Assembly (NCBI GenBank): GCA_946800325.1
Contig: OX326958.1
Coordinates: 64,646,366-64,710,365 of the forward strand
Reading direction: 5' to 3'
Origin: Luzula sylvatica
Lineage: Eukaryota > Streptophyta > Magnoliopsida > Poales > Juncaceae
DNA: 64,000 nt
This document shows, one piece after another, positions 47,451 through 60,419 of this stretch. How positions within the stretch are numbered: position 1 is the stretch's first letter; every line of letters begins with the position of its first letter. A model generated the notes under the pieces. It was not told the DNA's origin and did not search any database. It was given only the letters and a program-made list of their open reading frames with translations. Made by a program: the position numbers and the translations under genes.

Positions 47451-48727
47451 TGACACTTGAAATTATGCCAAAAATTATTGTATAAAATGGCATAACAAAT
47501 TTGAATTTGAATCAGTCTAACGAGTAAAAAATGCAGTGTATAGAAGAGCATTACTTTTCATTTAATTCATCAATATCATTTTCTGTGTTACTCAGCTCTT
47601 TTGTTGCGATCTTAAAAGTATGCATTATAATATTTAAATTTCGTTTTCAGGATGATTTGTCATATTCTAAGATTTTCATAAAATATTATTTCTTTTGGAG
47701 GCTTTAATTAATTACATTTCAAACAAGTATAGGCTGGAGCTAAACTGGGTAGGTAGCAAAAAGAATTAATGATTTATAAAATAAATTACACTAATTTGAA
47801 TTTGAATACCGTTAAATTAGGTAGAAATAACGCTATATTATATTTTTGGAACTATAATAGAATTAATACATAAAAGAGTATATACATCTACGGAAATTAG
47901 TGTAATTAAATAAAAAAGAATTAGCGAGCGCAAGTTTCTTTTTTCGAATTCTTGATGTTGGAAACAAAAGAGTAGGCAGAGTACATATATCGTCCGTCAT
48001 TTTTCATGAACCGCTGCGAAATTCCGAACAAGAAAGTATAGAAAAAACGATATTTGTACAAATTTAGAAATGAAAAAACTTATCCTATTAAATTATTTTC
48101 ATTTTAATATTTTTAGAAACAACTAAAAATTTAAAAAAAAAAAAATGATATAATATAACTAATACCAGCAATGGTCAATACCACAAACACAAACTAGTAA
48201 ATACCCAACCAACAAATATAATTTTATCATATTTTTCTGTTTTTATCCATAGTATTTTGAGTGTGAGATACATGTAATTTTCGTTATTGCAGTAGTATTT
48301 AGTTGATTGTGATATTTCATTTTAAATATGATTTTCACTATAGCACGTTAGAACGACACTGTTGCGCTCCTATTAATTGATGGTTACTTATTATTGAAAA
48401 AACATTTCAATACATACCATACAAGAAGACCATAGTACTAATTTTCAAGGGATCATGTCAAGATGACACGTCACTACTCTCTCAAACTGACACGCCAACA
48501 TCTCTCTCCTCATTACAAGAATTGATATAATTTATCTTGAGTGTTAATGTTAACTATATTTATTGGTATTTATTTTTTGTTTTGGTTACTTTAAGCACAC
48601 ATAATTGTGGCAAATTATAAAAAATAATCTCCAATTTTTTTGTTTTCAAGATTTGGGTCCGTAATGAAATGTGATGCGTTTGGCGCACGCTTATTACAAT
48701 CAAAATAATACCAACATAACTTACAGA
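47451..48727. other. AT-rich B-only stretch, no gene seen
   Basis: It contains a phrase AACAAAAGAGTAGGCA (47966) that recurs at 62708, suggesting a shared dispersed repeat. Confidence 0.4.
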
Positions 48728-49680
48728 CTATGTTACGCAGATACTTCAAAAATGCAGAAGTATCAGGAGGATATTCGATACAGATACATGCTATACGGCT
48801 CGAATACGTATCAGATACACCACGTGATGTATCCGAATATTTTAATATTTATTTTTCTCGAATACGACGGGGATACGACAGGATACGGCTGGGATACTTA
48901 CAGGATACGACTGAGATACTTCATTTATGATACTTCAGCCCATTATATATTTTGGCCCATAATGTTTTCAAATAAATTATATATGATACTTTTAAGATAA
49001 TTGTATTGTTTGATTGATTTTATTTATTGTAATGATATTTAATTTAAAAATATTATTATTTTTTTATTCAGTGTATTATCTATTTATTAATTATGTATAA
49101 TAAAAATATATTAAAATAATAATTTATATAGTCGTATCTATATCCGTGATTTTTTTTTAAATTGATGTATCGCCGTATCTTTATCGTATCGTATATGATA
49201 CTCATATCCTATGTTGCACGGATACGATACGGATACGGCGATACGGCAATTTTCAAAAAATCACGGATACGGAAACGGCTATATAATTATTAATTTAATA
49301 TATTTATATTATATATAATTAATAAATAAAAATAAATTAAATAATTAATAATATTTTTAAATTAAATATCATGACAATAAATAATATCAAGCAAACAATA
49401 CAAGTATGATAAAACTATCATAAACTTGTTCTAAAAATATTTTAGAACTAATCTAGAAGTATCCTAGAAGCATCCTATATAATTTATTTAAAAATATTAT
49501 TAGCCAAAATATATAATGGGCCGAAGTATCCTAAATGGAGTATCCCAGTCGTATCCTGGACGTATCCCCAGCCGTATCCGGAAAAAAAAATATTTAAATA
49601 TTCGGATACGCCACGTGGATACTTCTGCATTTTTGAAGTATCCGCGTAATATAGCTCATATCCGTATCCGTGCGACATAG
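48728..49680. mobile_element. Two inverted MITE-like copies forming a ~950-bp palindrome
   Basis: The left end CTATGTTACGCAGATACTTC is mirrored at 49654-49618. The middle (about 49208) and right end (49680) carry CTATGTYGCACGGATACG in opposite orientation. GGATACG and GATACTT are reiterated throughout. It reads as two copies of a ~475-bp element head to head. It is non-coding. Confidence 0.7.
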
Positions 49681-50019
49681 CTTAGAGACAATGCACAATA
49701 TTTTATTGAATAGTTAAACTTTTACTTAAAATATATGAGTTGAACAATAAAATCTCACATCACATAAAAAAGTCAATTATTAACTAAAAAATTTAGATTA
49801 AACTTATGAGTAATTTATAAAAAATATTAATTTCATCTCATAAGCTTCTCTTTAGACACTCATGATATAATAGAACTATACATAAAACTGACGAGTAATT
49901 CATAAAAAATAATAATAAATCATTTAATTAATTTCATATCATAATGTTCGTTTTAGACTCCGAAGATATAATAGAACTATACATAAAAAAGAATATGACA
50001 TTTTTCCTAAAAGGGACGT

Positions 50020-50053
50020 GCGGAATTTCCGCGCACGTTGTATTAGTATATGC
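50020..50053 (+). mobile_element. Possible relic Helitron 3' end
   Basis: The hairpin CGTGCG/CGCACG is followed after a few bases by TTAG and T; the expected CTAG has one change. The body to the left is unclear. Confidence 0.3.
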
Positions 50054-50410
50054 TATTTCTCCCTTTGTGATACGCAATACCTTTTTTTCAATCTTTATTT
50101 ATCATTTAATTTATTTATTTCTGTTTTAAGAAAAATGATTTCAGAAACTTTATTTCAGGTTACCTATGTAACCCTGGCAAGAGAGAACCAAACAAACTTC
50201 CACGAGTATATGAACTCATTCATCATATTTATGTGTTAAATTTGTAAAATAATTTAATATTTTTTTAAGAAAAAATATATTTTGTTTTGGTTACCAAAAC
50301 AACAGGTGCCTTTATCAACGATTCGTACTGATGAATATGAAATTCAGTTCAATTCACACGACAAACTATAATATGTTTATTAATTTACCCACCCCCTTAT
50401 TTTGCACATA

Positions 50411-51799
50411 TCTTTGAGCCTCCTCATGAAGCCACATCATCAAGATTATCTTGATTATTAACCATTAGATTGTGTGATGTGGTTTCATCATATGCATTAA
50501 TATTATATTTGATCATTTAATACATGTATTTTGTATTATTATTTTTAAGTATTAATTTGAACCATTAGATGTAGTGATGTGGTTTAATCTAATCATTAAT
50601 TTTTTGTTAGATTTTTTAAAGATCATATTTTGTGTAATCATTTATGTGTTATTATTTTACACCATGTTTTAAGCATTCTTAGAAAGTCACATCATCTTAT
50701 ATTAATGATGTGACATATTATTATTGGTTATAATCATATTAGACAAAGTCCAATCAATTATTTAACATTTCACAAAATATTACATGATCAAATGTGAATG
50801 CAATGTAATATGAAAAGTTTATATATGAAATACTAATAATTTTATATGTAATATTATAAAAAATACAACATATATTAGTATTATTTTGGAAATTTAATTT
50901 TATAAACCCATCAAATATATTCATTTTATTTTTCTCTTTATTTGGACATCCATATTAGCATAGTTCATACATACCGTTTTTCATAATATCAATTTGTAAA
51001 GATATTATGTAAGAAAATACAATGCAAAAAAAATACGTATTTACATAATATATTTTTAAGAATTTTATTTGCATAAAAGAATTTTTAAGTATTATTATTT
51101 AATTTTTTTTAAAAATTATAACAATAAGAATCTCATATAAGACTAAGTAGATTATATTTGTGTTTTTAAGCAAACAAAACTTTTTCAAAAAATAATATAA
51201 TTAAAAAAAAATTATCCATCTAAATAACTTTTTAAACTTATAAATACCTATCAAATTGTATTGTTATTTTACAAAATGTAAAATAAAAAGAAATCATATG
51301 ATATAAAATAATTTGTATATGTTTATTATTAATTAAATTTTGATATTATTTATTAAATTACTTCCGCTATTAAGTTGTATATTATTTTATATTTTCCATT
51401 GTATTTTGAATCAATAAAAATTATTACAACTATATAATTAATAACGTCTTACTACATGTGTTGTATAATTCATTCTTTTAATATTTGATATTGTATGCAA
51501 TATTGTGAAGAATGATATAATATTTGTTGTTACGTTTTTCGTAAAATTATATTATATGTTATTCTTATATATTATTATATAATGACACTAATATAAGTAT
51601 TATTATTTGATTAAAAAAATGAGATATTTTGTTATCATAATGTAAAATAATTGTAAAACATATGAATAATCATAGATAAATGAATTCAAATAACTTTATT
51701 TTAAGATGATATTATTAATATTATCATACAAATATATAATTGTATTACGATGAAAAACATAATTTACATACTCGCCGCGTAGCGCGAGTATTCTCCTAG
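50411..51799 (+). mobile_element. Complete non-autonomous Helitron (1.39 kb)
   Basis: It begins TCTTTGAGCC after A. Its GCCACATCATCA phrase near the 5' end resembles GCCACATCACCA at the same place in the 55302 Helitron. It ends with the hairpin ACTCGC/GCGAGT (51770-51789), then CTAG at 51796-51799, then T. It is AT-rich and non-coding. Copy A keeps only its last 1,288 bp. Confidence 0.7.
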
Positions 51800-52121
51800 T
51801 CATTCATAATTCTGAAGTTCAAATAGTGCGGTATCAACACTCCATTAATTTTTGCAATAAAAGTACGTTTGTAATGTTATTATTTTTTACTAGCACACAT
51901 TTCAAAATAAGCTTTGACCTGTTTAGTTAACTTTCGTTTATGCAATTAATGCATGTTTACTTCAACAATTAATGCATGTTTACTTCAACAATTAATGCAT
52001 GTTTACTTCAACAATTGTTAAACTTATGAAGTTCAGTTCAATTTTGTTTTTATTGTTTCCTTGAATATGATTGCAAAAAATTTTATATTAATGTTTTGAG
52101 TTTGAACAAATAATTGAAAAA

Positions 52122-52640
52122 TTCGCGTGGTTCCGACCACCCTGGCCCCGCGTGGGCCCGACCCCCCACCCCGGGGCCTGGCCCCCGCATGGGCCCGACC
52201 CCCCCACCGCCCGGGCCAGGCCCCGCGTGGGCCCGACCCCCCACCCCCCGGGCCAGGCCCCGCGTGGGCCCGACCCCCCACCCCCCCGGGCCAGGCCCCG
52301 CGTGGGTCCGACCCCCCACCCCCCGGGCCAGGCCCCGCGTGGGCCCGACCCCCCACCCCCCTGGCCAGGCCCCGCGTGAGACCGACCCCCCCCCCCCCCC
52401 GGGCCAGGCCCCGCGTGAGCCCGACCCCCACCCCCCGGGCCAGGCCCCGCGTGGGCCCGACCCCACCCCCCAGGACAGGCCCCGCGTGGGCCCGACCCCC
52501 TCACCCCGGGCCAGGCCCCGCGTGGGCCCGACCCCACCCCCCGGGCCAGGCCCCGCATGGGCCCGACCCCCTCCCCCCGGGCCAGGCCCCGTGTGGGCCC
52601 GATCTCCCCCCCCCCCCGGCCCAGCCCTACTCGGGCTGGA
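52122..52640 (+). repeat. GC-rich minisatellite, copy B (about 12-13 units)
   Basis: Same unit as 19318-20060 with fewer copies. The long frames read on both strands are artefacts. Confidence 0.85.
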
Positions 52641-54094
52641 CCACCCCCCCTCCCCCATGGGCCAGGCCCAACTTGGACCGGACCCATCCCCTCCCCTCAG
52701 GCCCTGGCCCATATGGACCAGAGCCACCACCTCTCCGCAGGCCCAAGCCCATTTCGGCCGGACCCGGCTTGGGCCAAACACAAATACACACAATACACAC
52801 TACACGCACACACACATACCCACTCTTACAGAGACACATACCACAGACATACAAAGACCCACAAACACAAAACAAACACACAGACACACACACACACAGA
52901 CATGCACATATATACATACAACACAAAAACACACGTCTCTCTCTGCCCATCGAGTGAAGCTGGTTCTTTGTCGACACACTCTGAAATTTTTTGTATTGAG
53001 ATTCCGCAGTTTTATGTTTTGAGTAAATCGATTTGATCATCCATTTTTTTCATCGCTGCACATTTGAGTGAAAATAAATTATATTGAATAAATATAAAAT
53101 ATATTGGATTATTAAGGGAGAAATAAGATTGAAATTTACCTCTTGGACAAGGGTTTGTAATTGATTAAACCCAAATAACCTAAGTCATCAAGTTTGTAAT
53201 TGATTAACTGTGCCCTATTGGAGTCAGCTCTCCTACACCAAAATGAAGATAATTAGTTAATATTTTTCTAGAAAATAAATAAATAATTTAATTGGTTTGG
53301 TTTTGGACCTGACCGAGTTTAATTTTGTTTAGTTTCTGCATCACCGTTCCTCATTTAAAATCTGATCGTTGCCTTCCAATTTTTGTTTAACTGGTTTAAG
53401 AGAATTGGCCTCTATTGGTTCTTAAAATCCTGAAAAGTCATAATGAAATCAATCATGCACATGTACAGCACAAAATCCTCTCTTCAGTACAAGAAAAGAA
53501 CCGAAATGAAAAAAGAGGAAGATTAAAAAAATAACCTATTGCCAAGAAGTGAACGGAGTTGAATTTTGTGACGCTCTAAAGCTCTGTTGCATCGAGATGA
53601 AATCTTTAGGCCCGAAATGATCTCTTCGAGGCTGTTCTCAAAGGAACTCACCAAATCTCTGCACCAATTGTGAAAATAAATTAGATCGAATAATTAGCAA
53701 AATAGATTGGATTCATTTAGAAAGGGATAAAATTGAAAATAACCTAGTACAGGGGCAAATCCTTCTCTGCTTTTTTGTCTCGTTGTCGTCCAATTCGAGC
53801 AGGGATAAAAGAGAAGAAATTCTTGTATTAGGTCAATCGAATTCATGTGCAACTCCCGCTCATCAGGAATCTTGTAAACTACAATCAATCAAAAACATAA
53901 TCAATAATTATGATCAAGAACAAGTTAAGAAGAAACTAAATACCAAAGAAAATCGAATTGAAAACAAATCCAACCATTTGCTTGCTTGATTTAGGGGTAA
54001 TCGAAAAATCATTAATTCTGATATAATACAAACAAATGGAGAAGAAACACTTACGTTTCCGTGTCTGTCCAGTAACGAATCCCACGTCAACCAT
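52627..54094 (-). pseudogene. Copy B of the five-exon gene, frameshifted
   Basis: Exons 54094-54055, 53878-53744, 53656-53536, 53232-53180 and 53055 onward correspond base for base to copy A, with all splice sites kept. Exon 2 has a Glu-to-Lys change (YKIPDE). In exon 5 an extra A in the run after TTACTC causes a frameshift and an immediate stop, so the last coiled-coil-like part is lost. Confidence 0.6.
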
Positions 54095-54744
54095 GGAAAT
54101 TGTCCTTTGAATAGATCTCAGTGCACGAGTTTAGAGGTCTTCTCGAGTGCCGATTTCACATTTCGAATCCCTGAGTACGGAATAGAGATTTTGAGTTGGT
54201 TGTACTTGTCGAGTATCTATCTGTGGATGTAGGGTTTCATAGTGGAAAGAGAATAGAGAAGAAGGGAGAGCTGAGAGAAGAACGAGGATTTCTTGGAGAG
54301 GATGAATGGAATGGAAAGATACGATGAGAGAGAAGATAGACAGAGGAGTTTTATATAAGAGAAATAATGCTGTGCTAAGGTAAATTATTCTCTAAACTCG
54401 GCTTACAATTTAATATAAACACCAATCTGAAAGCCATATTCATGTTCTGCCATTAAACTGTGGACCGAGCTCATTTTGTATAACATCGAAATATTAACGT
54501 TAGATTAGATTTTTGTTAACGTTTGATTAAGATATTTAAAAAAAAAAATGACCGTTAGAAATAAGATTACTTAGATAATTCGATTAAGATATTTTTTTAA
54601 AAAAATGACCGTTAGAAATAAGAGTACTTAGATAATTCGATTTGTTATTTTTTTAAACTATGTTTATTTTAGATCTTTGGGTTCTGGATTAATATTAGAT
54701 TAATATTAGAAATAAATAATTACATCAGTGGGCAAAAAAATAAG

Positions 54745-55150
54745 TTGAAATAATTACATGATTATTGCAATAATTAGTAATGATACATAGTTTTTGTGTA
54801 CCTCTAAAATTTTTATTAATCACTGTCATATAATTTTGCTATAAACAATATGTTGGATAATTAATTATTCTAAGTACAAATAAAACTAATCATTGCTTTG
54901 TTTTATTTTTCTAATAATGTGGTAAAAAATAGAATAAATGTTTTCACATATATACAATCTTAAAAAATTTCCATGATAATCAATTTTTCATGGACTTGAA
55001 ATATTGATTTATGAACTTAGAATATGTTTGACTTGCCCTTTCACATGGCAAGAGTTCAAATTGAAGAGAGCTTACGCACCAAAATGGCTTCCATTAAGGT
55101 CAATTTAATACCCTAATTTTTTTTCAGGGTACAAATTTTTTTGTATTAGC
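54745..55150. other. Segment present in B, absent from A
   Basis: About 310 bp after AAATAAGTT plus a further piece (about 55087-55145) have no counterpart at 22205-22250 in A. They are AT-rich with no terminal repeats that I could see; likely deletions in A. Confidence 0.45.
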
Positions 55151-55301
55151 ATTTATTTATAATTAAAACGGAATATCATAGGCGAGAATGACGCAATTAC
55201 AAGACGCGCAGAAGCGACCGGGAGAGAACTCGAGTTAGAAGCTCAACTCGTCGAAGCCCGCAGCATTATTCAAGAACAGATATTTTAGTTACTCCTATAA
55301 T

Positions 55302-56183
55302 TCTCCCCTCCCATTAATTTTTGAATACAAGAGCTATGGTGAGGCCACATCACCAAATACTGTTCACCGGTACTGTTCAACGCTGTTCACATGATATTGT
55401 TCATCACGGTTACTGTTCATCGTTTTTTTTTTTGGGGAATTTTATTTTATTTGACATATGTGTTGTGTTCTAAATAAAATATTTGAATTTTTCATCGTAT
55501 TAATAAATATAATTGACATATGTCTTGTGTTCTAAATAAAATATTTGAATTTTTCATCGTATTAATAAATATAATTTGTATACTATAATTTTACTGTTAA
55601 CAAAATACTATTCACACAAATACTTTTTGTTAGCCTGAGCTGGTATTTTTTTTTTTTTTTGCTTATTATAACAGTTTTGATTGGTACCAAGCTGCGTTTT
55701 TTTGTGTTTATTATAATATTTTTGATTGGTACCAAGCTGTGTCTTTTATGTTTTTTTTTTTTTTTTGTCATTTTCAGAATTTTATTTTATTTGACATGTT
55801 TTGTATTATAAATAAAACATTTCAATTTTTCTTTTGAAACATATGATATATTTTGAAGAGGAAAAAAATTTATATTTATTGCATAATATTTGTGAGACTA
55901 TTTAATATCAGATTTTTTTTTTAAATTAACATTTATGAAGATTACTTTTGTTTTGCACTTGTAACGTTTTAGATAAAATTATTATTTTATGATCATAACA
56001 GATTTTGAAAAATCGCAGCGAAACGCGAGAAATATTTCTATTTTCTTATCAAATAATATATCAAATAATATATCCCGCAGCGAAATAATATATTAAATAA
56101 TATAGCAAATAATTACTTTTGCTTATTATATTATTTTTTATCAAATAATATATCCCGCAGCGAAGCGCGGGATATTTTCCTAG
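55302..56183 (+). mobile_element. Non-autonomous Helitron (882 bp), B-specific
   Basis: It starts TCTCCCCTCCC and ends with the perfect hairpin TATCCCGC/GCGGGATA followed by TTTTC and CTAG (56180-56183), then T. Copy A keeps the unoccupied site (CCTATAAT, then TAATTAATGAG near 22395-22420). Near the 5' end CTGTTCA recurs five times (55358-55425). Two decayed pieces of the 3' hairpin (CGCAGCGAAACGCG, CCCGCAGCGAAAT) lie at 56005-56090. Confidence 0.85.
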
Positions 56184-56373
56184 TCTTAATTAATGAGATA
56201 ATAATAATATTATTACTATTAATTTATTTAGTGCATGCTTCAATAATGTCAAAACATTTTGCCGGTTCAAATAAGCCAAGGTGTGACACATTTTATATAT
56301 TTTTAAATATACTTAAGTTTATTAGGATTGTATTTTATTTTTGAGGAATTATACTATGTCCTCTTATTTTCTC

Positions 56374-58394
56374 GAGGAGTAATGATACGAACCATATCTA
56401 TTTCCCTGAATTTTTCCACGAATCTGACGTGGCACCTATTGGTCTGCCACGTCAATTAAACTGGTCTCATTCAAAATAACACCCTCACCAAAACATAACT
56501 CAGGTCGAAGGCAAAGAGAAAGGGGAAGAGAGAGAGGGAGAGGGAGAGGGAGAAACACTCGTCGTCTCGAAGCAACTTCCATTAATCGAGAGCAAGATAT
56601 AGATGAATCGCGAGCCACCAGATCGGTTCTCTCTTCACCAGATCGTGAGCCACCCGTCGGAATTTTCGAGAAAGAGAAACCTAGATGCCGGGTCACCGGG
56701 GAAGCCACCGGATTGCTGGAGAAGCCAACAGATCTCTGGAGAAGTCATTGCCATGAATTGATAATTCGTGAAACCACAAGATTTCCATAAAATGGTACTT
56801 TTCTTCGATATTAATGTTCTTTTGAACTGAAATTAGTATTTTCAAGTTAATTTGTGATTTTGAATGAGAATTATTTTGACTAAAACGTGACTGTTTTTTT
56901 TCTTTTTTCTTCCCAAATTCCAATTTTGGCCTAGTTAGATTAATCAATTTAATTAGTTATTTTTTTTTTCTAATTTGACATTTCTGTAAAAATATCACGT
57001 TTGCCCCTCTAAAGCCTGATTTAGTTTCCAGTTTTCAATAATTATTATAGTTTTATAACAATAGCAATGTTTCTTTATTTTTTTCAATCCAGTGGATATG
57101 AATGATGATAGTTGGAAATTTTCAATGAATGGAGAGATGCATTGCACGAGTTATTGATCTTCACTGTCTGACGAAAATTAGCTATCAATGTCTGCATTGC
57201 ACGAGAGATCCATTTTGCTGAAGTTTGCATTGGTTGAGGTTGTATTAAGATCAATTGGATTAATTATGATTAATTGGGCCAAATTACGCTGAATTGGGAT
57301 CATTTTATGACTGGATTAGCTTCATTTACATATCATCTGCCCCTTGAGATTTGTCGAGAGCAGACGACTCCTCTGCCCGAGATGTAACTGGAGGGGGCTC
57401 TCAAGGTTCTGGTTGTTAAACAGGAGCCTCCTTTGAGTAAAGCCAACAAGGTGGCATCGAGCAGAATTCCCTACGCGGATGTCAAACCCGTTAAGAGTTT
57501 CTAATTTGACGCAATGCTTTATTGGGTGAAGAAAATTATGTCCTTGTACCTCATAGCGTTTACTTACTCTTCTATGAGTCATAGATTTTTTTTTTCTTTT
57601 GTGTAATTTGTCGAAACAATCACACTTTCTGCGAGGATGATTGTTGCTTTGCGTGTTAGTTGTGTTGGTTGTGTATTTGCAATACAGTTTAAATTGAATC
57701 ATTGTTGCGTGTTGTTGTTCGTTATTGGATCGACAAAAAAATTCTGTCTATTTATTTTAATCTTGAATGGATAATTTTTGGTACAAAATTGGTTTGGTAC
57801 CAACTTTAATTATTCGATATTGTACAACTACCAATTTTGCACTATTTTGTTAATGTTTTTATGACTTTTTTTCCTCGTATGTATTGATGTCCATAAACAT
57901 ATGTATTGATGTCCATACATAATAACAATTCTCATTTATCATGTAAAGATCGAGTTTCTATGTATAACGCATATGCATACATTCACACACAGAAGTTAGA
58001 TAATTTAGATAACACATATATTTATCATGTGAAGATAATTTTTTAATAATTTCATATATTAAAGAAAAAAGATAAATTATACAATTTCAGATAACATATG
58101 ACAACGAGAAGAAATAAGGGCGAAAATGAAATAAGGAAGCCTCTATACTGACCAACAAGATAAAATGGTTTGTACCACCAACCGAAAGTTTTTCCTCAAC
58201 TGAAGAACAATAACCCGTGCAATACATCTCTCCAATAGTTGTCTCCTCGTACTGACCATAACGGTACTAAAAGTGCGGCCCTTGAATAATAGAACAGTTC
58301 GACCAACCGAGAAAAATTTAATCCAACACCTATACTGTATTCGCTGGATCCTACTCTAGTTCTAGCATTTTATCAAACACCTATAATGCAGTTC

Positions 58395-58444
<50 letters not shown>

Positions 58445-59025
58445 GAATCGTTTGACGACCACCCGAGGATAAGCATGTGAGGTCGAGAGTGAATCCTTCA
58501 ATAGTTTCAGGCTTTCATCTAATTCTGCCTAGTTGCGGTTTTGGGTATGGAGTGAGACAAGAGAAGCGAGATTGGTCGAATTTAATCGAAGTTTGAGGCT
58601 AGGCTTTCATCCAATCCTACTCTAATTTGAGCTTCCATCTAATCCACCCGAGGAAAAATAGAATTAAAACTTAATTAGAGAGATTTAATCGAAATTTCTA
58701 AAGAATTAGAGAAGAAAACCAAACATTTAAACAAAACATTTAGTCATCGGAGAACAAACTCATGCCAGATGAGAGAATAGGCCACTCTCGATCAAACATT
58801 TCGTAGTGACAGTGAGAGAGCAAACCCTAGTCGAACGGGAAGGAAGAGAGTGCGAGTGGCAGAGAGAGAGCTCCACACCACACTTATTTTTTCTCAACAA
58901 AGCAGAAACGTGCTTAGAAACAGAGAAAGCGATTGGGCTGGATTTGTTGACGTGGCAGACCACTGCCACCTCATCAATTCGGGAAAAAAAATAGGGAAAA
59001 TAAGTATGGTTTGTATCATTACTCC
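56374..59025. mobile_element. Mutator-like element with ~90-bp terminal inverted repeats
   Basis: Left GGAGTAATGATACGAACCAT and inverted right GGAGTAATGATACAAACCAT extend over about 90 bp, including GTCTGCCACGTCAA. ATTTTCTC flanks it on both sides (56366-56373 and 59026-59033); the ninth base differs. No transposase was seen. Inside are CT/GA-rich leaders near both ends, (GA)n at 58398-58441, and an open frame fragment (VKQEPPLSKANKVASSRIPY, about 57420-57500) that may be captured coding sequence. Confidence 0.7.
58398..58441 (+). repeat. (GA)n microsatellite
   Basis: About 22 GA repeats inside the Mutator-like element. Confidence 0.95.
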
Positions 59026-59250
59026 ATTTTCTCCATGGTTTCATGCCATCATCGCGACATCGGACATCATTTTGGATGAAATGGTTCTCCAATTTACACC
59101 GAACACATTTTTCAATTAATAATGACTATAATTAATTTATACTTAATTAGGTTCTAATTAAACTAATTAATGGTGTAATAAATTATATTTCAATTAAAAT
59201 TATTAAAATTTTGATACAAAATTAATTTGAGAGAATTTGGGTTGCAAAAT

Positions 59251-59393
59251 GGGGACCTGGTCCGTGGTACTCCAGTAGTTTCAATTAGGATTTAGTTTCA
59301 TTTCTTCAAACCTAACTTGTTTCTTGCATTATTTTGGACATTATAATTATAACTATTATGTTATCATCTCAAGGCACCGTATGCATTATTTTT
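59251..59393 (+). repeat. Dispersed repeat, uninterrupted copy
   Basis: Matches 25571-25675 joined to 31496-31530 and therefore shows the state before the copia composite inserted there. Confidence 0.8.
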
Positions 59394-59486
59394 GTCCACA
59401 ACAAGTCATGATTTAACATTAATTTTGTTTGTCCTCGAATAAAAACTTTACAAGTCTGGGCTCATTGCAAATATTTTTTAATACAA

Positions 59487-59515
59487 CTAGTGTTTACCTC
59501 GCTCCGCTTCGACAT
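59487..59515 (-). mobile_element. Probable Helitron 3' terminus (minus strand)
   Basis: On the minus strand GAAGCGGAGCGAGG precedes AAACA and CTAG (59490-59487), then T. The hairpin is weak, so this is less certain than the others. Its body would extend to the right over the repeat-rich 59.5-60.8 kb. Confidence 0.45.
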
Positions 59516-59689
59516 AATTTTTTATCCTTTTTTTAACATGTATTTTTTCAACATGTAATATTTGTTTTTTCATTGAATTTGAATTAAGTACAATTAACAA
59601 TCCAATTTTTTTCATTGCACTTACAATGTCGCTAAGAAGTTAAATATATATTACATTTATTGAATTTTTGGTAAAAACAGAAAAAATTT

Positions 59690-60075
59690 CTAATCATTTT
59701 CATATATAACACATGAAACAATGTATAAACACTATAATACTAAAATTGCAATGTAATAATATAAACAAAATTTTGGGCAATTCTAGGATGCATCTTTTTT
59801 TAATGTTATTTAATGTGTTTTTTCAATTAGGTTGATCTTCTTTATTATGTAAATGGTAAAAAAAATTAAAAATAGAGAAATTTTCTAATCGTTTTCATAC
59901 ATAAGTAACATAACACATGTGACAATGTATAAACACTATAATACTAAAAATGCAATGTAATAATATAAACAAAATTTTGGGCAATTCTAGGATACATCTT
60001 TTTTTAATGTTATTTAATGTAATTTTTTTCAATTAGGTTGATATTCTTTATAATGTAAATGGTAAAAAAAAAAAA
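59690..60075 (+). repeat. Two ~195-bp tandem units
   Basis: The phrase AATGTATAAACACTATAATA and the following TTTTGGGCAATTCTAGGAT occur at about 59720/59770 and again at 59925/59970. Confidence 0.75.
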
Positions 60076-60419
60076 TACATAAACATGACGCATATATATG
60101 CGGTTGAAAATTTCCTCAAATTATCATGTTTAATTTTAATATTGTTTCAGAAAAATGTACATATATATTTTTTTAATTTCTATTTTAATATTGTTATGCA
60201 TAATCTATTTTTTATATTCATAGTTACTTTGATTTTGTAGCGAGACATGAAGATAAATAATACAGAGACTTATATCAAAGCCAAAATTCTTATGAATTAA
60301 TTATTAGATAAAGTAAAATTTGATAAAATAAATATTTGAAGAAATAAATTTGGCATAAGTATACTATATTTAAAAATATTTATTAAAAAGATGGTGCGGA
60401 GAGAAATAGAAAATTATAT

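Larger units (their letters stand above)
45962..56342 (+). repeat. Duplicated block, copy B (longer copy)
   Basis: Matches copy A (17311-22561) in three runs: 45962-46378, 50512 to about 54745, and about 55150-56342, with B-specific DNA between. The last run contains a B-only Helitron (55302-56183). The 4.1-kb B-only part holds palindromic elements and the 5' end of the shared Helitron, so A is best explained as a deletion derivative. Confidence 0.85.

Noticed and set aside
52033..53040. Same kind of long frames in copy B
   Set aside because: Low-complexity translation of the minisatellite, changing length with unit number.
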